Source of the DNA: Canna indica
Lineage: Eukaryota; Streptophyta; Magnoliopsida; Zingiberales; Cannaceae
DNA: 64,000 bases
Reading direction: 5' to 3'
NCBI GenBank assembly: GCA_034359265.1
Contig: CP136890.1
Location: forward strand, 83,849,501-83,913,500
Below the pieces are notes generated by a model. It had not been told where the DNA came from. It ran no database searches and saw only the letters and a list, made by a program, of their open reading frames with translations. Of this stretch, positions 1 through 11,689 are shown one piece after another (within the stretch, counting starts at the first letter, position 1; the number at the start of each line of letters is the position of its first letter). The translations under genes were made by a program, and so were the position numbers.

Positions 1-1081
1 TTCCGGTATCGAGCGAGAAGTGCCGTAGACGGCGGCGACAGGGCCAGCGCGAGATCCTTCCATGAGATGCGCGCTGACCGAGTATTTTTTAAGTTAATAT
101 TTTATTAATATTTTTGGATGCTGACTAGGCTCTTGATCCACGTCGGCATGCCCACGTCAGCATCAAAATGGCTGTTGTGACGTCGCATTAACAGTGGGAT
201 AGATTTGTTACAAATCGAAAATTGGTGTATTGAATTGAAAAAATTAGAAAGTGATGATAAATTTGAGAAACACCTCAAAAGTCGGAATATATTTAGTAAT
301 TAACTATATATATATAAAACCTAAAAATAATTAATAAAAAAACCTAAAACCTAAACTACTACTAGCGGTGACCGAAACCTAGCCCTAGGATTCGGCCGCC
401 GCCGGCCGGAGAGGGGGAGGAGAGGGGCTTACATGACCGGTGACGAGGGAGGGAGAAGAAGGAGGGCGATCGTCGGCGAGGAGACGACGAGTGGAGGCGC
501 GCGGTGAGGAAGCGATCAATGTCGGCGACCCGGAGAGGAAGGAGAATGTACGCTAACTCGGCGGCGATCCGAAGAACTGATGGTGAGGCGAGGAGACGGC
601 GTCGACAGCGGCTATCGGTAGAGAGAAGCAGAGAGAAGAGGGAGCAGGAGAAAGAATGGGGACAGGCGCAAACGCAAATAAAAAGGTTTATCACCGACGA
701 CCCGCCAGGCGTCGGTAAATCATGGATACCTAATCATTATATCACCGACGACTGACGTAGCCCTCACTAAGTCATCGATGATGTGATTTTTATTTTCGCG
801 CCACGTCCGCGCCATCAATTAAATAACGACGATCGCTGTTAGCCATGACTAATGACTTATTTATATCATTGATGGCCTTTGGGCCCCCGCTAAGCCGTGA
901 CTACTAAGTTATTTTATTTCGCTGTGCACCATTATTTATGAGCGACGGCCTTAGGCAACTGTATGCGGGTCGCGGCTGATTTGGTTATATCAGTCACGAT
1001 CGCTGGAAAGCCGTGGCTATTTCTGACGGACTGGGCGGTCGTCGGTGAGCCCCGATGCCAAAGATCATTATTCTAGTAGTG
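1..1081 (-). mobile_element. CACTA-H: terminal part of a CACTA (En/Spm) transposon
   Basis: The sequence ends at 1081 with TTCTAGTAGTG, the inverse of the CACTACTAGAA terminus shared by other CACTA copies in the window. TAA at 1082-1084 would be one half of a 3-bp target duplication; the other end lies outside the window. From about 690 to 1070 short inverted copies of a CACCGACGAC-type word form the subterminal repeats. Read on the minus strand, 694-362 is GC-rich and pyrimidine-rich and ends near a GT-AAG donor-like site, resembling the leader exon at the same place in CACTA-B and CACTA-C. No transposase domain is visible in the part present. This is a different subfamily from the CAGCAACGGC copies further on. 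Confidence 0.8.
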
Positions 1082-1504
1082 TAAGTTGAGTAAGATTCTT
1101 TCCTTCTGATTTCTTATATGTTCATTCGGTTTTAAGATTAGTATAAGAATTTTTTCATGAAAAAAAAAAATCATGAAGCTTCATCAACATAAAAAAACAA
1201 GTATTAACATAAACCATTATTATGCACGAATGTTAAAGCTAAATAAATCACTACAAAATTAGAAGGGAATGGATGAGACCATATTCTTTCTCTCTCTATG
1301 CACAAATTTAATCTAGATTTGAAATTCAAAGAGAATAAGAACTAGTTGGTGATGAGCTATTAATGGATTAAGACCCGTCAAGTGTGCATTAGATGGGATA
1401 AGAAGTATAGGACATGATATTAATACGATATTTGATGCATCATGGTATAAGATATGTGTCATACACTACTATATATATTATACTTTATTTTGGATAAAAA
1501 TGTC

Positions 1505-1507
<3 letters not shown>

Positions 1508-1542
<35 letters not shown>
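1508..1542. repeat. (AT)n microsatellite
   Basis: An uninterrupted AT dinucleotide run of about 35 bp. The surrounding stretch 1085-2350 is AT-rich spacer with no supported gene; short open frames near 1959-2306 show no recognisable domain. Confidence 0.95.
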
Positions 1543-1547
<5 letters not shown>

Positions 1548-2354
1548 GGATAAAAATGCCCTTGAGCAATTTTTCTTTAAGTTTCTCAACAAAAACAACT
1601 TTTTAAAACAATTACAAGAATGAAATTCCATACATTTTTTTCTACCAGAATTTTTTTTTATTTTAACATATCACTTATGAAGTACATAATAGTAAAAAAC
1701 TATATAACATTAGAAAAATAATAATCAATTTATCGTATACTTCAAGTTCAAATATGTGAAAGGAAGATATTTAATTTTTTTTATTAGAGGTGTTTTTATG
1801 ATTTTCTTATAACCTTATACATTAACTTCGTTCAGTATAATATTATATGTTCGTAGGAGTATAGAACTCTAACATTTCGATAGCAGCCCTCCACATCTCG
1901 GACGTAGGTCCAAGCCTGATTAGCAGTCTTGGAGGCAGAGTTAGCATAACAAAGACAGATGATGGAGAGAGAACATGCAGATGCAATTTGCAGCTCGCTC
2001 CAATGTTCAGTTATATACCTCCTTCGTCCTAGTTGTCATCTCGACCCAATCGGCGTTGTTCCCGATCCAACCGCTCCAATCTCCGCCACCCGAGCCTCCG
2101 CAGCCTGCACCATAGCCATGACAATATTTATCATATTTTGTATTTGATACTTGATTATGCCTAATACTTGTATTTTGATAACATTTGATGATGTATTTAT
2201 TATACATTTGTGTACATATATAAATTGATTCATAGTTTTTATGTTTTGTGATGTTTGGTGTGTGTGTTTTGTGATGTTTGTTGTGTTTATTGTAAATTAA
2301 AATCATTGAAGATAGGAATTTTAGATTTTTTTTCTAATTTTTTAGGTGCAAAAA

Positions 2355-2480
2355 AATTCATTAGCGATGGCTTACCAACAGCTAGTCGTCGCTAATATTT
2401 TATCAGCGACGGTCAGCCCTCAATAAGTCATCGCTGAAAGTCTACCGTAAAATTCTAATAGTCTGGGTAGCATTTGAGCA
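2355..2480. mobile_element. Degenerate CACTA subterminal fragment
   Basis: Alternating direct and inverted forms of TTAGCGATGG, CAGCGACGGTC and CATCGCTGA resemble the subterminal hairpin repeats of the CACTA elements here, but no terminus or target duplication is visible. A similar scrap with GCGGCCGTCACTAA lies at about 3229-3269, next to the Gypsy LTR. Probably remains of one old element; the assignment is by resemblance only. Confidence 0.4.
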
Positions 2481-2485
2481 GCGTG

Positions 2486-2749
2486 GCATGGCCGTTGCTT
2501 ACGTCGCTCGGCCATCGCTCACCCGTGCGGACGAAAAAAATGTCATGTTGCTCGTGCTCTTAGGAACCCCATGGGTGGCATATGGGGGTTAGGGGCCTCA
2601 TGGATGTTAGGGAGCAGCATTGCATGATCCTCGCTTGCGTTGCTCAATCATCGCTCACGTCACTCCATCATCACTCGACCGTGCGGACAAAAAAAAATTT
2701 CATGCTACTCGTGCTCTTGGGAACCCCAGGGGTGGTACATAGGGATTAG
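2486..2749. repeat. Diverged tandem duplication, about 0.13 kb unit
   Basis: Two copies of a block containing ATCGCTCAC, CGTGCGGAC, an A-run, CTCGTGCTCTTGGGAACCCC and a GGGTGG-ATA-GGG-TTAG tail lie at about 2486-2591 and 2623-2749. They differ by substitutions and small indels. No coding potential is seen. The second copy ends just before the tRNA gene. Confidence 0.6.
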
Positions 2750-2765
2750 ATTTTATATATAAATG

Positions 2766-2838
2766 GTGCTCGTGGCCTAATGGATAAGGTGTTTGACTTC
2801 TAATCAAGCGATTGTGGGTTTGAGTCCCATCGGGCGTG
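2766..2838 (+). tRNA. tRNA-Arg (anticodon UCU)
   Basis: A 73-nt cloverleaf can be drawn. The acceptor stem is GTGCTCG/CGGGCGT with three G-U pairs, the D arm contains GGCCTAATGGATAAGG, and the anticodon stem TTTGA/TCAAG closes the 7-nt loop CTTCTAA with anticodon TCT. The T stem is GTGGG/CCCAT with loop TTTGAGT. There is no intron. The internal A box (TGGCCTAATGG) is good. The B box reads GGTTTGAGTCC, so the normally invariant C of TTC is T. A TTTTT run about 15 nt downstream could terminate RNA polymerase III. The changes suggest either a diverged functional copy or a young pseudogene carried in repeats. Confidence 0.75.
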
Positions 2839-3269
2839 TAAGATATAATATTTTTGATTGAATTTTCTTTACCTTATCTAGATTCTAAAATTTTATCATA
2901 ATTCGATCATATCCAAAATTAATCTACTGCTTTCCACATAAAGTAAAATGGATTAGACCTACCTGCTTTCACAAAAGCCTAGCTAGTAACCTCGTGTTAT
3001 TTTAGTCGTATATTGATTTCAGGCCGTAAATGGCCCTACAAACTATTCATATAGGTCGTCCAGCCCATCTCTTGTATTGGCCCAATCTATAGCTCTTTCT
3101 TATTCATGGCCTTCTTGCAACATTCAAATTAAAGGCTTTTCTAGTCTTGGTTCGGAGAATTGAGATCGATTGGGCAATTGGAGGCCCATTGTTGGGTCGT
3201 TGCTGACTATTTAATTGAATCATCACCAATAGCCCTAGCGGCCGTCACTAATAATGTATGAGCGATAGG

Positions 3270-4556
3270 TGATGACACGTTTATTTTCCATCTTTTGTTG
3301 CTTATTTTCATGCTAAATTCGGATTAAATACTTCTTAAAATGTGTTTATTATTTTGTTTAATTTATAGGCAACAAAAGACGTAAAGAAATCAAAAAGAAT
3401 CTCCTTGCATATTTTTTGGAAGTTGGAAATTGAAAAGAAAGCTGGACCTGGCCGCCCTTCCTTTGACGTGCCCACGCCTTAGTAAAGATGCATATGATAT
3501 ATCCAAATTTTACCATGTTAAATGCTGAAATTTTGTTTCCAAGTTTTCATGCGAATTTGGACTATCTTTTTGTGTCCAAAACATTAAACCAAGATATTTG
3601 GTTGTTAGTTTATTCTATGTAGGGATGATTTGATTTTCATTTCTATTTTATTAGGTTTGAAATTCTCCTATAAGAGGAGAAAAGTTGTAAATAAACAGGG
3701 ACTTCTTTGGTTTTGGTCTTTTATTTTCAGTTTAGAATTAAGTTTTAATTCAATAGTGATTTTTGGAGAATGAAGATGTTTGTGTTTGCGATGTGTGGCT
3801 AATTTACTTCTTTCTAGCTAAAGGACGATTCGACATTTCAGTTCTACGGATTGTGAGATCCCTCTATGTTTAATCTCTTTTGCTTTCTAGTATTCGTTTA
3901 TTTCCTGTAAAAATTTATCTATTGTTCCTCTTTAATTATTGGTATGTTACCAGGTTATTAGGACGATCGCCTTTCGGTATGGCTGTTCCATACCTGATTT
4001 AGAGGCAAATTAGTTGAGATTGATGTTCAATTCATACTAATGGAATTCTTGAATTAATTTGACATGTGAGATTATTGTTCAATTCACATAGTCTATTAAA
4101 ATCGGTGATCTCAAGAACTTTAGCTATTGATAGTTTCATAGAATGTCTCTAGGAATATTAATCAATAAGGGTTTAATCGCAATGCTTGTTAGGGTTAACT
4201 ATAGATTTAAAGAAGATCACGGTTCTTAGCGCTTGTCTACGACCAAACCGAATTGCTAGAAATAAATGAACTAGTCCTTTGTGTCTATGATCAATCATAC
4301 GAACCGAAACCGAGAACGTACTTTTAGCTAGACCTTCCTCTCATTGATTTCTCCTTAAATTTTAATTAATGTTTTTAATTATTGCTTTTATTTACGTCTT
4401 CTTGCATCTAATCAAACCCCCTTTTTTCCCTTTCTTTTAATTTTTGATTTTGAAAGAATTTGAAACTAACCAGTCTCCGTAGATTCAACCCTACTTGTCA
4501 CGACTACAAAATCTTAAGAAGTAGGTATTTATTTTTAGTGGATTCGACATCCATCA
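3270..4556 (+). mobile_element. Gypsy (Athila-like) copy 1: 5' LTR
   Basis: The block runs from TGATGACACG to GACATCCATCA and matches the LTR at 59784-60963 over most of its length. It is followed directly by a primer-binding site and gag remains, so it is the 5' LTR of a plus-strand element. Its 3' LTR is not in the window: similarity to copy 2 stops near 6190, so the copy is truncated. The CACGCCTTA-type motif recurring through this family appears at 3465-3481. Confidence 0.85.
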
Positions 4557-4560
4557 AATT

Positions 4561-4580
4561 TTGGCGCCGTTGTCGAGGAC
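4561..4580 (+). promoter_or_regulatory. Primer-binding site, Gypsy copy 1
   Basis: TTGGCGCCGTTGTCGAGGAC starts 4 nt after the LTR. It matches the TGGCGCCGTTGCCGGGG site used by Athila-type Gypsy elements, with two changes. It primes minus-strand synthesis from a tRNA. Confidence 0.8.
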
Positions 4581-4619
4581 TGGTAATAATCAATTTTAAT
4601 TCTTTTGTTAGCCAATTTT

Positions 4620-6180
4620 GACTGTGCAAGAAAATCCCAAACAGGTTAGACGTGGACACGTCTTAACATTGATGGTCAGATCTGATCGCATAGGAGAACT
4701 CATATACGATCGTGAGATTGAGAAAACTACTAGAAGTCTTAGAAAGACGATCAAACAATGAGGCAAACACGTTTTAGCACCCTCATCTTCAACAACAGAT
4801 GAGACGTGGGCACGCCTTAACTCTGAGACAGAAGCAGAGCCAGAAGCAAAAATTGCTAAAAATAATCTGACTTCGCTTGAACTGGCTACTGCACCTTTCA
4901 ACCAACCATCATTATGCATCACTTACCCAGAATTAGAGGTAAATTTTGAATTAAAATCTGGACTGATACATCTCTTACCTATTTTTCGAGGACTTAAAAA
5001 TGAAGATCCTCACAAGCACTTGAAGGAATTCCACGTTGTATGCTCAACAATGAAACCACACGGGATATCCGATAAGCAAATCAAACTGTGAGCCTTCCCT
5101 TTTTCCTTAATAGATGCAACCAAGGAGTGGTTGTTTTATCTTCCTCCTGGATCAATCAACACATGAACAGATTTGCTAAGGCTATTTTTTGATAAATCCT
5201 TTCTAGCCTCACGAGCCGCTTGAATTAGGAGGGAAATTTGTGGAGTTAAACAAAAAGACACGGAGACTCTACATGAATATTGGGAAAAATTCAAACGATT
5301 ATGTGCAAGCTGCCCTCAACATTGTATTTCTGAACAATTACTAATCCAATATTTTTATGAAGGTTTGCTACCCATGGAAAGGAGGATGATGGATGCAGCA
5401 AGTGGTGAGGCTATAATGAACAAAACTCCTCAAGACGCTAGGGAATTAATCTCCATCATGGCTGCTAATTCACAACAATTTATATTTCGGCAAGAACCTT
5501 CAAGATGGGTAAATGAGGTAAATGTATCCTCCCTTGAATCTAAAATTTTTCATCTAACTACTATGGTCCAGAATTTGGTTGCAGGAAACACATCACAGGC
5601 TAAAGTTAATTTGCGGAATTTGTGCTCACGTTGGTCATCCTATCGATATGTATCCTACACTCCAAGATGATACTGAAAAATATATCAATGCTATTGGAGG
5701 ATTTCCTAGTTCGCCATAAAGGAGATATGATCCTTATTCGAACACTTACAACCCATGATGGAGGGATCATCCAAATTTCAACTATGGAGCGCAACCGTCA
5801 AATTTCCAGCAATTCCAACCTAAACAACCTGGCCCGTCACAACAATACCCTTCAAACTCATGTACATCTCTTGAAGAAATTGTTAAATCACTTGCAATTA
5901 ATACACAACAATTTCAACAGGAAACAAAGGCAAGAGTTAAAATTTTGGAGAATCAAATGAGCCAATTGACATCATCTCTAAGCAAGCTAGAATCACAAGA
6001 CAAGCTGCCCTCACAAACTGTCATCAACCCAAAACAGAATGCTAACGCAATAACTATGAGAAGTGGGAAGGAGTTAGCAGAACTCAGTCTGTCAAGACGT
6101 GGGCACGCCTTAGAAACAGAACCCAGTCTGCCAAGATGTGGGCACGCCTTAGAAACAGAACCCAGTCTGCCATGACGTGG
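4620..6180 (+). pseudogene. gag remains of Gypsy copy 1
   Basis: Collinear with the gag of copy 2 (61081-62625) but broken by many stops and frameshifts: the codon for Gln before AFPFS is TGA, a Trp codon in the NTW segment is TGA, and the Val of the RAVGIRRE segment is lost. Recognisable pieces are the YPELEVNFELKSG segment, the LPMERRMMDAASG segment (open from 5365) and the SSLSKLESQDKLPSQ segment (5945-6175). No protease follows. Dead capsid gene. Confidence 0.85.
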
Positions 6181-6192
6181 GCACACCTTAAT

Positions 6193-6396
6193 ATATCAAC
6201 TTATTTCTATGCTGGTCTGTCATGTAGATTTGGTCATATCCACGATAGTCTATTAATTTCATCAACATGGACATAACTTCGTTTATTTTTTCGTGAATGG
6301 TGAGTTAGTGGACCGTCGTGGATAAGACCAAATCTATGCTACGGGGCAAATATATATAACTGAAACTTTCGAAATGAAACTTATAGGACCAAATAT
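6193..6396. mobile_element. Left flank of the element interrupted by CACTA-A
   Basis: This stretch and 19720-19909 were joined before CACTA-A inserted. Both contain AAATCTATGCTAC, GGGCAAA-like and AAACTTATAG-ACC words in repeated order. The right part ends at 19909 with CCTTCTAGTAGTG, a CACTA-type terminus, followed by TAT. I infer an older CACTA-like element whose left end is lost near 6190. Confidence 0.5.
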
Positions 6397-6738
6397 CACT
6401 ACTAGAATAATGGTTTTCAGCAACGGCCATCAGCAACGGTTGCCCAAGCCGTTGCAATCACTAACGGCTTACCAACGGCCGCTGCAGCCGTTGTAGATAT
6501 ATCACATCTGCAACGGTCTACGTACGACTGCTCAGGCCGTTGCTAATAAGTACATGGCGCGAACGCGGTGCAAATGAAATAATTCATCAGCAACGGCGTA
6601 CGTACGACCGAGTTGGCTGTTGCTAATGACATTATCACATTAGCAACGACTTACTTACGGTTCTTGTATCTGTTGCTTTTTAGTCGATGGGGCGCTCGCG
6701 GTGCGAAAATGAAATCATGTTACTTACGGTACAGAATC

Positions 6739-6774
6739 ATGTCGGCCAATCAAAGTTGGATGCATTGACGTTTT
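6739..6774 (+). pseudogene. 5' fragment of CACTA-A transposase (codons 1-12)
   Basis: ATG at 6739 starts MSANQSWMH, matching MSADRSWMY of CACTA-B. A TGA follows at codon 10 (Arg to stop), and the reading is then cut by the Copia insertion. The target duplication GTTTT falls in the Arg-Phe codons. The frame resumes at 14885. Confidence 0.85.
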
Positions 6775-8382
6775 TGTGGGAGAAATGGCGACACTAGAGG
6801 GGGGTGGGGGGTGAATAGTATGTTTACTAAATTGATTCGCCTAAATTCCAATTTAATAGATTCTTGATTAGCTCAGGCGATTTGCGATTCGATAAATGTA
6901 TGTGGAAGTGAAATAAATAATTTATCGCAAGCAGCAATAAAAACAATGCTAACACACAATTTATAGTGGTTCGACCCCAATGCCTACTCCACTACCTAAG
7001 CACCCCGCTTAGGATTTCCAAACTAAGTTTTACTAGATTAATTAGTTTCCCTTACAACAAGGACTTTTCACCGGAAAGACTTGCTCTCCAACCGAAGGCA
7101 CTTCCACACCCGGAAGTATCCCGCCTTCCTACCGAGAGCTCTTTCCCACCTTAACCTAAGGGACAACTAGAATTAATCCTAGTAACAACTAAGTTTACAC
7201 AAGTGGCTTTACTCTTATACCAAGATACCACTTCACACACAGCAAGACCTAACACCCTAGGTCTTCACACAAACAAATCAAACAATTAAAATAACAGTAA
7301 AATTACAATTGAAAAGAGCTAAAGGATAAACCAAACATTAGTGCTCTTCTCAAGCCTTCAATGCCTCCAACTCATCAAGACGAACTGCTCGATTTAATTC
7401 TCGATTTGAGAAAGAACCTGCGCTTGAAGTGGAACTCGCTGGAGAAGCAGAGCGCGCGCGATTGATCGTTTGGAAGGCTTTAAATCCCTTAGAATGCTCA
7501 ATGATCACTGTAAGATTGGGAGAAGAAGATTAAATGAAGTATCATTGGGTGTATTTATACCATCGTGAAGTAACGGTTGTTCAACGGGTAGAAAACTACC
7601 CGTTACAGACCGACAGTCGAAGCGTCGGTCGAAGCATTGATCGACCGGTCATTCGATCGTTAAAACTTTCCCCGTGGTCGATCGATCGACTGGTCGACCA
7701 CCAGACGTGGATCGCACGATCCATGATCTTCGGTCGACCCGTCGGTTGACCGACGTGATCTCGGTCGCGGCATTCAGCAGGTCGGTCGATCGATTGGTCG
7801 ACCGCCAGCTTCGGGCAGATTCTATCGTGATTCGGTCGACCCGTCGGTCGACCGACGCGATCTTGCGTCGTGGGTATCAGCAGGTCGGTCGATCGACGGG
7901 TCGATCGCTGCTCTCTGCCCATTTCAGGCCTCTGTCGGTTGACCAACCGGTCGACCGAAGTATCCAACGGTCGACCGACAAGGCTACTGCCTGTGGCCTT
8001 ACCCTATTCGGTCGACCGCCCGATTGATCGAACATATATATGCTGAGTTTGTTTTCTCAGCCGATTTTCTTCCGCTCTTCGTTTTCGGGTTTCGGCTTTC
8101 AACGAGCATCATCTTGGGGAGCTTTTGACTTGATCTTTGGACTCATCCAAGCGACTTGGGTGCACTCGTCGAACTTCGAGAAACATTTGCGACGAACCCG
8201 AGCGCGACGATCAATGTCCTTCCGATTTTGCGATTTCTCTTATTTATCCGATCGATGACATCGAACGCTAGTCGATATGGAACCTGAAAGATATTCTCAA
8301 TGAAATCATTAGTTCCATGTTTTTTATCATCAAAACCATCAAGACCGAGATTAAGGCTAAGGTTGAAAATTTAAAGCCAACA
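6775..8382 (-). repeat. 3' LTR of the SIRE-like element
   Basis: Similar along its length to 13280-14884 apart from scattered substitutions and small indels, so the insertion is not recent. Positions 7615-8035 are packed with GGTCGACCG/CGATCGACC palindromic words. The open frames seen there on both strands (rich in Arg, Ser, Asp, Val) come from this repeat and are not genes. Confidence 0.92.
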
Positions 8383-11300
8383 ATCTCCCCCTTTTTGATG
8401 ATGACAAACATCCTTAAGAAAATATATAATCATTAAAGCATAAGGATATCAACTTAGGGATTTCTCCCCCTATCAACATGCATGTCTATGAGATAAACTC
8501 CCCCTACCTATATCCATGGATTTCCTATATTTTTCTCCCCCTTTTTCTTATACACTCATCCCCCTTTTGACGTATACTCTTCTCCCCCTTTATCCATACT
8601 CTTCTCCCCCTTTTGACATCAATCAAAAAGGGCAAGAGAGGCTATCTACTTAAAGGGATGAAGCACAATTAATTTTTCAGGGAGATAAGACCCAAGAAAG
8701 TATTTAACATAAAACATGAAGGTTTCAATCAAAATGATGGAAAACAATATTTGATATGAAAACAAAATTCATACATGATAGAAGAAAAGATAGATACAAT
8801 TCAAAAATAAAGCATGTATGCACTCAAGTATGAATGTGCTCATATCTTTTTCATGATATTTTTAAATTTCATTCAAACTTTCAAATAACCAAGATATGAT
8901 TATTTTAACTCATAAATTATCAAGTTTGAATAGAACCTAATGTCATTGAATCCAAATTATGAACTTAACATGTTTTCATTTGAAATAAGCATGAAGGCAT
9001 GAAAAATGCTAAGTCTCAAATTTTGCTATCTACTCATGTTTTCTCATATTTATGCATCAAGATCACATCAAACATGAGATAGTGTAAGTCTATGAATCAA
9101 GTTAGGGCTTAAAATGAATTTTTTTAATGTATTTTGTTGACTTAGGTCAACCTATACTTCAAATTTTCAAAAATCAAACTTTTAAGTTTATACATAAACC
9201 ATATTTTCAATGGAAAATTTGGTACCAATTTTTGGATAACGATTTTTGATACCAAATATAGAATGCTAATTTTGATACCAATTGTGGGATGAAAATTTTG
9301 ATACCAATTATTGAATAGACATTTGAAATGCATGTATCAAATTTGAACTCAAAATGAATTTAAAAATTAAAGTCCATTTTTCATCCTATATTGTTTTCAA
9401 ATAAACAAATGGATCCTAGCTATCACCCAAAATATCAAAATCATTCCTAGAAATGATTTTACTCATGAAAATGTGTGAATGATATTAGAATTAGAATCCA
9501 AATGGTGTACATGAGTTTTTATTAAAGTTTTTGAAGAAAAATCAAAGTATAGAAGATTGATATTTCAATTAAGGATGATACTTTGAGTTTTGAAATCCAA
9601 CTTCAAAAATTCATTATAAATTAGATTCTTGATGAAATATTTTGAAATTTTAACTTAAGAAATTAGATTTTTCAATGAAGGTGTAGTTTCAAGAATCACC
9701 TAAAAAAGATTTTTCTATATTTTTCTAAAAATAACTGAAATTTATACTAAATGTGGGTTGAAATGGTATTTTTGTAAATTTTAGTTTTTCTTAAAACTTT
9801 TTCAATTTTCATTCAAACTTTCATGACACCACATGATGGTCATGTCAAGAGTATATGTCATGTTTGAAATGAATATTTTGTCATTAAGTCAAGATATCAA
9901 CATCGCATGATTTCATTCAAAACTAAACTAGTTTTCATGAAACTTGCCAAGTTTCAATCTTAACATTTACTCATGATTTTTCAAGTTTAAACCTATGAAT
10001 ACCTAACATGAGTAAATCTAAACATGTTTCTCAAATATGGATCATGAATGAGACCTTTAAGTCAACTTGTTGACTTGGGTCAACAAGGTTCAAAAGAGGT
10101 TTTCATGAATTAACCTCAATTGTTATTTTATCCATATCCACAAGAATTTTTATTCTAAGTGCATGAAAACATGTCATACCTATTCCTAAACATGTTTATG
10201 AAGATTTGGACTTAAAATGAAATGACCAAGTCAATTGATACCAATTGTGGTTTGTTGACTTAGACTAAGTTTTTCAAGCTTAAGTCCCCTAAAGTGATAT
10301 AGATATCACATTGTTCATCTAGACAAGAATTTTCAATTTTAACTTTCTAAACTTATGTGATATGTGTATCTAAACATGTTCTTCAAATTTTAACTTAAAA
10401 TGAGGTCTCTAACAAGAATTTTAACCTAGAGCAAGTTCCATTTAATCAAGATTATCATGAATTTTGCCTAAGTTATCAAATTATTTTTTACTCATGAAAG
10501 ATCAAATATTCATCATGCATAATCAATCATGAGCATAGAGACATCATTAAACATTAAAAAATCAATTATTATTTTTTAAAAGATTTTTGCAAAATAAAAT
10601 CATATCTTATTTTTTGAAATTTGGTCAACTTTTTTATTTCCTTTTCCATTTTCTTCTAGATAGTATAGCTTTCAATGTTTATCTTTTTCTTAACTTGTAA
10701 GTGGACATCATTAGTATCATAATGAAATAATATGTCAACTAGCAAGTTAACTTACTAACTAGCAAATGGTTTAATACAAAGTTTCATTTAAAAGCTTAAC
10801 CTAAGCTAGATAGTTAAGATTCATTTGAAAAGGATTTTACCATGATATCTAAATGAATCTAAGAGATCCTAAGATGTGAAACATTTAAAGAATAAGATCT
10901 CTACCTATATTAAACTAGTTTGGACTTAAAAGGAATGTCTCTAATGACAAGTTCTAACTTAGAACAAGTTTCATTTAATGAAGTTTGCTTAAGTGTCATA
11001 ATTCTACCTACTCATGAGAAATCAAGGATTTTAATATGCAATTACTATCATGAGTATAGAGACAAAGTTTAAGCTTAACCAATGAGATATAACACTAGGA
11101 TTTTGAATTAATTGAGATTATACCTTATACATGAAAATTTAGCCAAATTAATCTTTTTCTTCCTAATTTAGCCTTCCTTAATGTTTATAACTTGCAAGTA
11201 TGCTTATAAGTAGAAGATGAAATTATATCTACATGCAAGCTATCAAACTAAATAGTGAAGAGAAAAACTAATTATCATTTATCAAATTCCACTTCACTAA

Positions 11301-11689
11301 ATAGCATGGATTCATTTTCAATGAAATTTTCATGATAACAAAATGAATCAAGAGATCTCAAAATATAAAATTTTGAAACATAAGATCTCCAACCCGAGAT
11401 ACAAGTAGCCTATGATTTAAAACCGCAAGATCGCTTATGCCCATTACAGGCCACTGGGGTCTCCGAAGAGATCGGAAAATCAAAATAAAAAACATTTTCA
11501 AAGAACTCTTTTGCAAGAGCGGGGAAAATAACTCAATTTAAGCATATATCAACACTCCAACTTGAATAGAACAACTAAAGAAGGAGATGATACAAAATAT
11601 ACCTAGATGCCAATTTCCATACTTTAGGCATTATGAAGATTCGAAGTTGCAACCTCTTGGAAATTTCACATTTAGATCCAAGGTCAACT
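8383..11689 (-). other. AT-rich non-coding filler in place of pol
   Basis: This 3.3 kb replaces the pol region of a normal SIRE-like element. It has no open frame with recognisable domains on either strand (the longest is 63 codons at 9142-9333). It is loosely repetitive, with many variants of CATGAAAA, AACATGTTT, CAAGTTTCAT and TTGACTTAGGTCAAC. The polypurine tract occupies 8383-8397. A more GC-rich patch lies at 11425-11480. Confidence 0.7.

Noticed and set aside
7596..8027. Arg/Ser/Asp/Val-rich open frames on both strands and regularly repeated GTCGACC words, looking CRISPR-like
   Set aside because: They lie entirely in a retrotransposon LTR, spacing is irregular, and frames on both strands arise from the GTCGACCGA palindromes; this is a plant genome.
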